A stretch of DNA of 8,322 bases, taken from positions 1 through 8,322 of the forward strand of contig JAGVPR010000386.1 in assembly GCA_020052115.1 (NCBI GenBank). Reading direction: 5' to 3'. Shown piece by piece: positions 1-7,135 of this stretch; positions within the stretch are counted from its first letter, which is position 1; every line of letters starts with the position of its first letter. The DNA is from Candidatus Eiseniibacteriota bacterium. Lineage in GTDB: Bacteria; Eisenbacteria; RBG-16-71-46; JAGVPR01. The translations under genes were made by a program, and so were the position numbers. The notes under the pieces were generated by a model, which saw nothing but the letters and a program-made list of their open reading frames with translations, did no database searches and was not told the DNA's origin.

Positions 1-1
1 A

Positions 2-361
2 GCGCTCCTGGCGCGCGCCCTGATCGCCACGGGCGAGCCGGCGCACGACGTGCTGGAGGAGGCCTGCCGGACGGCTGCGGCGCACGGTTTCCGCGAAATC
101 GTGTGCGAGTGCCGCCGGATGGGGACGCTATCCCTTTTGTCTCGCGGAGCGATGAAGGACGCCGTCCGCTGTGCGGAGCAGGGACTTGCCGTTCTGCGCG
201 AGATCGTGGACCTCGCGCCCGAGGATGCCCGGTCCTCCTATCTTTCCCGCCCCGAGATCCGGGGCATGCTGGACGCCGCGGCCCAAGCATTTCGCGATGC
301 CGGGCGCCCGGACGAGGCCGGCAACGTCTATGCCCGATTCGCTTCGACCGCCGCAGACTGA
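2..361 (+). CDS. C-terminal end of a helical TPR-like protein (5' partial)
   Basis: The frame is open from the first bases of the window and stops at TGA 359-361, giving 119 residues of a longer protein whose start lies upstream. The GTG at 50 is in frame but has no ribosome binding site and sits inside continuous coding sequence, so it is not taken as the start. The residues are almost all helix-forming, in repeated helix-turn-helix units rich in Ala, Leu, Arg and Glu. The last unit has the AFRDAGRPDEAGNVYARF pattern typical of tetratricopeptide-like repeats. Such tails are common at the C-terminus of large ATPase, kinase or cyclase regulators carrying TPR arrays, but no such catalytic domain is visible here, so its role is unknown. 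It is followed by 262 bp without a gene. Coding status is fairly sure; the TPR assignment is moderate. Confidence 0.72.
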   Translation, partial: ALLARALIATGEPAHDVLEEACRTAAAHGFREIVCECRRMGTLSLLSRGAMKDAVRCAEQGLAVLREIVDLAPEDARSSYLSRPEIRGMLDAAAQAFRDAGRPDEAGNVYARFASTAAD

Positions 362-450
362 GCCGAAAGAGCACCGGAGAAGCGGCCCCGGACTGCCCAT
401 TGGTTTCTTCTTGGACGCAAGCGCGCATCACCCGCACGAATTCTATCTCC

Positions 451-479
451 TTGACAGAGCTGCGTTTCTCTGATACGAT
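451..479 (+). promoter_or_regulatory. Sigma70-type promoter for the secreted FnIII/FlgD-like protein
   Basis: A perfect -35 box TTGACA (451-456) is followed by a 17-bp spacer and the -10 box TACGAT (474-479). TG at 471-472, one base before the -10, matches an extended -10 element. The local AT content is higher than in the surrounding DNA. Transcription would start near 486 and leave a 5' leader of roughly 135-140 nt before the ATG at 624. Confidence 0.68.
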
Positions 480-561
480 GCCCGCATCTCGACCCCGCAG
501 AAACGCGCGTCGGAAGTCCCGCCTCACTCACCGCTGCGCGGGGGAGCGCCCACGGTTGATA

Positions 562-614
562 CTCCTCCGGCGAGATCTCTTGCCGGTCTGTCCCTACCTG
601 GAACACGAGGAGGA
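562..614 (+). promoter_or_regulatory. Leader RNA with hairpin and anti-Shine-Dalgarno segment
   Basis: Positions 567-586 can fold into an 8-bp hairpin with a 4-nt loop: CCGGCGAG against TTTGCCGG-like pairing that includes one G-U pair. The segment TCCTCC at 563-568 is the exact complement of GGAGGA at 609-614, the ribosome binding site of the next gene. The two pairings share bases 567-568, so they compete. A further upstream pairing is possible between CCCCGCAG (493-500) and a bulged CTGCGCGGGG (534-543). The sequence shows the complementarity; any control of translation is inference. Confidence 0.35.
607..614 (+). promoter_or_regulatory. Ribosome binding site of the 526-aa secreted protein
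   Basis: GAGGAGGA ends nine bases before the ATG at 624. This spacing supports that start over the second in-frame ATG at 636. Confidence 0.8.
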
Positions 615-623
615 TCAAAGCCC

Positions 624-2204
624 ATGTTCCACCGGATGGATGCGCTGCGATTCGCGATCGCGCTGGTCCTTGCCGCTTCGGCCGCCGCACCCGCGGCCGT
701 TCTCGCCGAAGACTACGTTCCGTTCCTTCCCGACACGACGAGCTTCGTGCCTCCGTTCGTCGGCCAGGTCCACCACTTCTTCTCCCCCGGTCAGTGCCTG
801 GAAGTCACCGAAGGCAATCTGAACGACGAGGTCAGCTTCCTCGGGTCGTTCGTTCAGGGTGCCCTCGCGAACCACATCATCACGCGCATCGAGGACGCGA
901 GGGTCGCGCTGGGCCCGTCCATCCCGTCGTGGCACCTCTTCGCGGGCGTGGCGGTGGGATGGTCGTATCCGGAAGGACTGAAGGTGACGTTCGCGGTGAT
1001 GGACACGCTGGGTCTCGAAGGGTACTCGCTCTACGGGGCGGGGATGACCTTCAACGACGCGATCCCGGCGTTCCCGGACGAAGACCCACAGGATACGACG
1101 TCGGTGCAGCAGGTCAACCTCTTCATCCAGTTCAGCGAGGACATGCCCAAACAGATCCAGTCGGCGGGCGCGACCGGCATGGTCGTCGAGTCCACGACGG
1201 ACCCCGCGGCGCGGCCGACAGGCACCTCGATCATTGACATCTTCGACGTGACCGACAAGCGGAAGGACTGTCTTGGCGGGTGTTTACCGATAGACATCCT
1301 CTTCCGGATCGCGAACACCGGCACGGAAGGCGCCGTCGGGTACGGCGCGCACATCACGTCGCTGATCTCCTCGGAGGAGATGACCGCGGCGCTCGGGCAT
1401 GCTCAAGGAGCGCTCGCAGCGCAGTGGACGGAACTCCGCCAGGCCGTGGCGATCAACACCGGCCTCATCCTGTCCTACTACACGCCGGACCCGCTTCTGC
1501 TCACGCCTTGCGCTCAAGGCGGCGGCTTGGTCGTGTTCGTACACAACGAAGGAACGACTTGCGACAGCGGTCCGAACGACAATTGCGTGATCTACGGAAA
1601 CGGAAGGACGACCGGCCTCCCGTTCCCGACGGCGATTGCGTTGCAGAGTCTCGAGGCCCGCACGGCTCCCGGAGAGATCCGGGTGTCGTGGCGGTCGCCG
1701 GATGGAACCGACAATCTCTTCTTCCATGTGTACAGGGCGAACGCGTCGCAGCCGGACATCGAGCGGCGGCTCACTGCGGCTCCGATCGCCGGCGGGCCGG
1801 CATTCGAGTACGTGGATCGTGACGTCGCCCCGGGGACGGAATACGCCTACACGATCGGAGCGATTGATCGCGCGGGTTTCGAGACCCGCTACGGCCCGGT
1901 GGCGGCGAAGGCGACGGCTCGCGCGTTCCATTTGAGCCTCGCGCAGAATGCGCCGAACCCGTTCAACCCGCTGACCACGATCCGTTTCGAGGTCTCATCG
2001 GCCGCGGCTCGCACCGTGCTCCGCGTGTATGACGCATCCGGGCGGGTCGTGCGCACGCTGGTGGATGGTTTCCTGGCCCCCGGTTCATACCAGGCTCGCT
2101 GGGACGGGCGCGACGATGCGGGTCGCGAGACGGCTTCGGGCATGTACCTCTACGCGTTCGATGGGGACAGGACCGGCGCCAAGAAGATGATATTGCAGAA
2201 GTAG
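624..2204 (+). CDS. Secreted protein with FnIII domain and C-terminal FlgD-like/T9SS-type sorting domain
   Basis: The 526-aa product begins with a Sec signal peptide (charged start, hydrophobic core about residues 10-27, probable cleavage after VLA at 28). Residues 29-335 are a domain I do not recognise. It is beta-rich in appearance and holds six cysteines (58, 216, 220, 296, 313, 321), some close enough in sequence for disulfides. Residues about 340-432 resemble a fibronectin type III domain (IRVSW, FHVYRA, PGTEYAYTI). Residues about 435-526 are a FlgD Ig-like/T9SS type A-like sorting domain: NAPNPFNP (NPFNP at 445-449), VYDASGRVVRTL, WDGRDDAGR, ASGMYLY and the basic end KKMILQK. Such tails direct or anchor proteins at the cell surface in FCB-group bacteria, so this is probably a surface or released protein. 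Function is unknown. It stands alone, between its own promoter and a terminator. Confidence 0.93.
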   Translation: MFHRMDALRFAIALVLAASAAAPAAVLAEDYVPFLPDTTSFVPPFVGQVHHFFSPGQCLEVTEGNLNDEVSFLGSFVQGALANHIITRIEDARVALGPSIPSWHLFAGVAVGWSYPEGLKVTFAVMDTLGLEGYSLYGAGMTFNDAIPAFPDEDPQDTTSVQQVNLFIQFSEDMPKQIQSAGATGMVVESTTDPAARPTGTSIIDIFDVTDKRKDCLGGCLPIDILFRIANTGTEGAVGYGAHITSLISSEEMTAALGHAQGALAAQWTELRQAVAINTGLILSYYTPDPLLLTPCAQGGGLVVFVHNEGTTCDSGPNDNCVIYGNGRTTGLPFPTAIALQSLEARTAPGEIRVSWRSPDGTDNLFFHVYRANASQPDIERRLTAAPIAGGPAFEYVDRDVAPGTEYAYTIGAIDRAGFETRYGPVAAKATARAFHLSLAQNAPNPFNPLTTIRFEVSSAAARTVLRVYDASGRVVRTLVDGFLAPGSYQARWDGRDDAGRETASGMYLYAFDGDRTGAKKMILQK

Positions 2205-2225
2205 CTTCCGTTCCGAAGAAACGCC

Positions 2226-2258
2226 GAGGGGCCGCTCGCGAGGCGGCCCCTCTTGCTT
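2226..2258. terminator. Rho-independent terminator between convergent genes, possibly bidirectional
   Basis: GAGGGGCCGC (2226-2235) and GCGGCCCCTC (2243-2252) form a perfect 10-bp stem with a 7-nt loop. On the plus strand it is followed by TTGCTT, a weak U tract, 22 bases after the stop at 2204. Read on the minus strand, the stem is followed by a T-rich GGCGTTTCTTC stretch, so it can also end transcripts of the gene that stops at 2282. Confidence 0.82.
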
Positions 2259-2281
2259 GAGCACCGGCTGAAATCGCGCCG

Positions 2282-3352
2282 CTATGGCGCGGACCGGTAG
2301 ATCTGCGTTTCCGGAAAGAGGTCGCGCCACGCGAACCAGAACGCCGGCGTCGCCGGCAGGCGTGTGAGGCTCACGCCGGCCATCTTCCCATCCACCCCCG
2401 CTCCGCGGAGCCAATCCCAACGGCTCTGCGTGCCCACATCGCGAATCACGCCGTCGGATGCCGCCCGCTCGAAATGCACCTCGAGCCCGCTCAGGCGCCG
2501 GCTGTAGGCGGCGACGGCGCCGGACGCTTCGTCGTAGAAGAGGACGGTCGGCTGGCGGCCGATGCGATCTTCGATCACGCGCTCGCGTCGCAGAACGGCG
2601 AACGGATACGCCTTAGCGGTTCTGCCGATGAGTACGCCCATCACAGGATCGCCGGGCGAGAGACCGGCCGGCACATCGGCCGCGGCGGCGGGGGCGCCGG
2701 TCGTCGCGGTGAACGGCTCGACACCCGGCGCTCCATCCGGATCCATCACGCGCGTTTCGGGATAGGCGCGCCGCCAATCAACCCATCGCGCGAGGACGCA
2801 GGGAAGCTCCCCCAGCCTCTGCCCCTCGAGCTCCCCCTGCAGGCACTCGCCGAGGAGCTGGCTCCAGAGGGAGCTTGTCTCGGCGTCGAAGAGGACGCGA
2901 TGCCCCCGCCACAGACGGTCGCTGACGCCCATCGTGAGCCGGCGCTCTCCGAGGCGGCGAACATAGACGGCGGCAGAGGCGCTCAACGGCGACCACGTGA
3001 CCGCGATCGGGTATCGGCCGAGCCAGTCGTTCACGACTTCGTGCCCGGCAAGCGCACGAAGCGGGTAGGCCGCGGCGGTGTCTCCGTGCGCCACGCCGAG
3101 CACCCACTCGCCGTCCTCGATCGGCGCACGGCCGGCAGGGAGCCCGCGCGGCTTCAGAACGGCCTTCACCTCGCCGCCAGCGGCCGGCTCGAACGTCACC
3201 TCGCCTTTCACGAGCGAGAGCTTCTTGCGAGCTGTCTTGAGCGAGTCGGGCCGCGCCGCGCCCGTCAGCGCGACCGCACACAGCGCGGCGGTCGCGACGA
3301 GAAGGACCCGCCGGCGCCGCTGGACTCCCGCGTTACTGTTGAATGTCGTCAT
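2282..3352 (-). CDS. DUF3179-family exported protein lacking the usual cysteine motif
   Basis: The frame is open back to a GTG at 3430, but that extension reads through a transcription terminator, so the start is placed at ATG 3352 (356 aa); ATG 3361 is the alternative and has no Shine-Dalgarno sequence. A basic RRRR stretch and hydrophobic core (residues 12-30) form an export signal ending near GAA at 31-33; the arginines leave Tat export possible. The mature protein has the two-part layout of DUF3179. The first half has LGVAHGDTAAAYPLRAL, HEVVND (104-109) and a SLWSQ segment, and ends in RWVDWRRAYPET. The second has MGVLIGRTAKAYPFAVL and ends in AFWFAWRDLFPET. From memory, most members carry a CPLC-like motif in the first half; here it reads WSPLS (120-124). 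The biochemical role of the family is unknown to me. It lies downstream of maeB but is separated from it by a terminator. Confidence 0.88.
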   Translation of the reverse strand: MTTFNSNAGVQRRRRVLLVATAALCAVALTGAARPDSLKTARKKLSLVKGEVTFEPAAGGEVKAVLKPRGLPAGRAPIEDGEWVLGVAHGDTAAAYPLRALAGHEVVNDWLGRYPIAVTWSPLSASAAVYVRRLGERRLTMGVSDRLWRGHRVLFDAETSSLWSQLLGECLQGELEGQRLGELPCVLARWVDWRRAYPETRVMDPDGAPGVEPFTATTGAPAAAADVPAGLSPGDPVMGVLIGRTAKAYPFAVLRRERVIEDRIGRQPTVLFYDEASGAVAAYSRRLSGLEVHFERAASDGVIRDVGTQSRWDWLRGAGVDGKMAGVSLTRLPATPAFWFAWRDLFPETQIYRSAP

Positions 3353-3359
3353 GCGCTCC

Positions 3360-3365
3360 ATTATA
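3360..3365 (-). promoter_or_regulatory. -10 box TATAAT directly upstream of the DUF3179 gene
   Basis: A perfect TATAAT on the minus strand ends seven bases before the ATG at 3352. No good -35 box is seen 16-18 bp upstream (AACCTG at 17 bp). Transcription would begin at or next to the A of the ATG, giving a leaderless or near-leaderless mRNA. The GGAG just before the ATG is only three bases away, too close for normal Shine-Dalgarno use. Confidence 0.42.
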
Positions 3366-3366
3366 G

Positions 3367-3402
3367 GAAAAGACGAGGCGGCCAGGTTGCCCTGACCGCC
3401 TC
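3367..3402 (-). terminator. Rho-independent terminator of maeB
   Basis: On the minus strand GAGGCGGTCAGG and CCTGGCCGCCTC form a 12-bp stem with one G-U pair (3375-3402), closed by a GCAA tetraloop of the GNRA class. It is followed by GTCTTTT. It lies about 95 bases after the maeB stop at 3496 and just before the DUF3179 gene, separating the two transcription units. Confidence 0.85.
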
Positions 3403-3495
3403 GGAAGCGGCGGCCGCGCCCGTCACCCACACCGCACCCATCCGCACCGGCGGCCGCCGTCTACCCCGCCCCAGTCGTGGTTCCGCGCTTCTCCC

Positions 3496-5826
<2,331 letters not shown>

Positions 5827-5834
5827 CGTTCTCG

Positions 5835-5840
5835 ACCTCC
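5835..5840 (-). promoter_or_regulatory. Ribosome binding site of maeB
   Basis: GGAGGT on the minus strand lies eight bases before the ATG at 5826. It is what decides this start against the in-frame upstream starts at 5928 (ATG) and 6027. Confidence 0.82.
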
Positions 5841-6100
5841 AGCATCCTGGACTCAAGCCACAGGCGGATCCGTAGGCTCCGCTGGGACCATAGGCATACG
5901 GCGTGCCGCGGCCGCTGTTTCGTATCATGTTGCAATATAGCGAATTACAGCCTCGATAGGAGGCCCCCGTGCGTGACAAGGTGTCCGCAGCGGCTGGGAG
6001 GAGGCCCAGGCGGGGACAGAGTGTCACGGAAGGTGAGGAGAAACGCGGCGGTCGGGCGAAGGGTCGTCCTCGCGCCCGGCATCTTTGCGGAGTCGCGCCG

Positions 6101-6129
6101 TGGACGTGACGCGGGCGCTCCGCTATCCT
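6101..6129 (+). promoter_or_regulatory. Possible promoter of the ABC transporter operon
   Basis: TGGACG (6101-6106, four of six matches to the -35 consensus), a 17-bp spacer and TATCCT (6124-6129, four of six matches to the -10 consensus). The start site would be near 6136, about 30 bases before the ATG at 6168. No better pair is seen in this GC-rich stretch. Confidence 0.38.
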
Positions 6130-6152
6130 GCGGCCGGACGGCCGCTTGGGCC

Positions 6153-6159
6153 GAGGAGG
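6153..6159 (+). promoter_or_regulatory. Ribosome binding site of the ABC ATPase gene
   Basis: GAGGAGG lies eight bases before the ATG at 6168 and fixes this start. The frame is open upstream to a GTG at 5973, but the protein family begins at the ATG. Confidence 0.82.
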
Positions 6160-6167
6160 CTTCTCAC

Positions 6168-7079
6168 ATGATCGAGGTCGCGGGTCTCCGCAAGACGTAC
6201 GGCGAGGTCGAGGCGCTGAAGGGGATCGGCTTCAGCGTGGCGGACGGCGAGATCTACGGGCTCCTTGGCCCGAACGGCGCCGGCAAGTCCACGACGATCT
6301 CGATCCTTGCCGGCCTGGTTACGCCGACCGCGGGGAGCGCGCGTGTCGCGGGGCACGAGGCGGGCTCGGCCGGGGCGAAGCGCTCCCTGGGGCTCGTGCC
6401 GCAGGACATGGTCGTGTACGACGATCTCGGCGCGGCGGAGAACCTGGCCTTCTTCGGCGGGCTGTACGGGCTCTCGGGCGCGGCGCTCAAACGGCGCGTG
6501 GACGAGTTGCTCGAGGCGGTCGGCCTGGCGGACCGGCGTCGTGAGCCGGTGGGCCGGTTCTCGGGCGGCATGCGCCGGCGGCTCAACATGGCGTGCGGTC
6601 TCGTCCATGAGCCGCGAGTGTTGCTCCTCGATGAGCCGACCGTCGGCATAGACCCGCAGGCGCGCCTTCACATCCTGGATCTGGTCCGGGCCATTGCGCG
6701 CGCCGGGACGACGGTGCTCTACACGACGCACTACCTCCACGAGGCCGAGACGCTCTGCCGGCGCGTGGGCATCATTGACCACGGCGAGATCCTGGTCGAA
6801 GGCACGCTCGATGAGTTGCGCGAGGCCGTCGGGGAGAAGGATCTCGTGACGGTTCGCGGCGCATTCGCCGCGGATGCGGTGCGCGGCGCGGTGGCCGTCA
6901 TCGAAGGCGCGGAGCTGCTCGCTCACGGTCCCGAGGAGGTCGTCATCTCTTCCCCCCGCGGATCCCAGTCGGTGACCCGGATCATGGGGGCGCTCGAAGG
7001 CGCGCGGGAGGTGAGCGTGCGCCAGCCGAGCCTCGAGAGTCTCTTCATCAAGCTCACCGGCCGGGAGCTTCGCGAGTGA
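6168..7079 (+). CDS. ABC transporter ATP-binding protein (ABC-2/DrrA-type exporter)
   Basis: This 303-aa cytoplasmic ATPase powers the permease encoded directly downstream. All nucleotide-binding elements are intact: Walker A GPNGAGKST (34-42), Q-loop VPQD (Gln79), ABC signature FSGGM (131-135), Walker B VLLLDEP (151-157, catalytic Glu156), D-loop GIDP (160-163) and switch His188 in TTHYLHEAETL. FSGGM in place of LSGGQ is common in the DrrA/CcmA-like exporter group. Residues about 215-303 form the C-terminal extension of that group, ending in PSLESLFIKLTGRELRE. The length is usual for the family. Cargo cannot be predicted: drug, lipid, polysaccharide and multi-purpose exporters share this form. 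The stop at 7077-7079 overlaps the GTG of a 19-codon frame that leads to the permease start. Confidence 0.95.
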   Translation: MIEVAGLRKTYGEVEALKGIGFSVADGEIYGLLGPNGAGKSTTISILAGLVTPTAGSARVAGHEAGSAGAKRSLGLVPQDMVVYDDLGAAENLAFFGGLYGLSGAALKRRVDELLEAVGLADRRREPVGRFSGGMRRRLNMACGLVHEPRVLLLDEPTVGIDPQARLHILDLVRAIARAGTTVLYTTHYLHEAETLCRRVGIIDHGEILVEGTLDELREAVGEKDLVTVRGAFAADAVRGAVAVIEGAELLAHGPEEVVISSPRGSQSVTRIMGALEGAREVSVRQPSLESLFIKLTGRELRE

Positions 7080-7135
7080 CCGCGCGCGAGGGAGCGCGCC
7101 CTGGGCCGCGATTGCGGGATTCAGGGCCGCGATGA
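7076..7135 (+). other. 19-codon bridging ORF between the ABC ATPase and permease genes
   Basis: A GTG at 7076 overlaps the ATPase stop as GTGA, and the frame ends at TGA 7133-7135, overlapping the permease start as ATGA. It fills the 52-bp gap exactly. The peptide is Arg/Gly/Pro-rich and looks like no known protein. If translated, its likeliest use is translational coupling, since the permease ATG has only a weak AGGG-like site. The overlaps are seen; translation is inferred, and chance is quite possible in GC-rich DNA. Confidence 0.22.

Larger units (their letters stand above)
5827..6167. other. Divergent intergenic region between maeB and the ABC operon
   Basis: About 340 bp with no convincing gene. 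The maeB side (5915-5950) is the most AT-rich part and carries TATATT on the minus strand (5933-5938), a possible -10 box for maeB, but no matching -35 is visible. The plus strand has AGGAGG at 5958-5963 followed by a GTG at 5969 that opens a 46-codon, arginine-rich frame ending at 6109; I do not count it as a gene. A GCGGCCG/CGGCCGC inverted repeat lies at 6130-6145, in the leader of the ABC operon. The probable operon promoter is listed separately. Confidence 0.6.

Noticed and set aside
362..450. Terminator for the upstream TPR-like gene
   Set aside because: Only a 4-bp CCGG pairing and a broken T-rich stretch (TTTCTTCTT) are visible; no stable hairpin is followed directly by a U tract.
3353..3430. 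N-terminal extension of the DUF3179 protein to GTG 3430
   Set aside because: It would translate through a 12-bp terminator hairpin and its U tract, and it would put 26 non-family residues before the export signal.
3407..3457. Repeated CGGCGGCCGC motif between maeB and the DUF3179 gene
   Set aside because: Two copies of a 10-bp GC-only palindromic motif are likely compositional; no array, spacing or secondary role is apparent.
6072..6118. Inverted repeat GCGCCCG (6072-6078) / CGGGCGC (6112-6118) as an operator or terminator
   Set aside because: Seven matching GC-only bases with a 33-nt gap are expected by chance in this composition, and no T tract follows.
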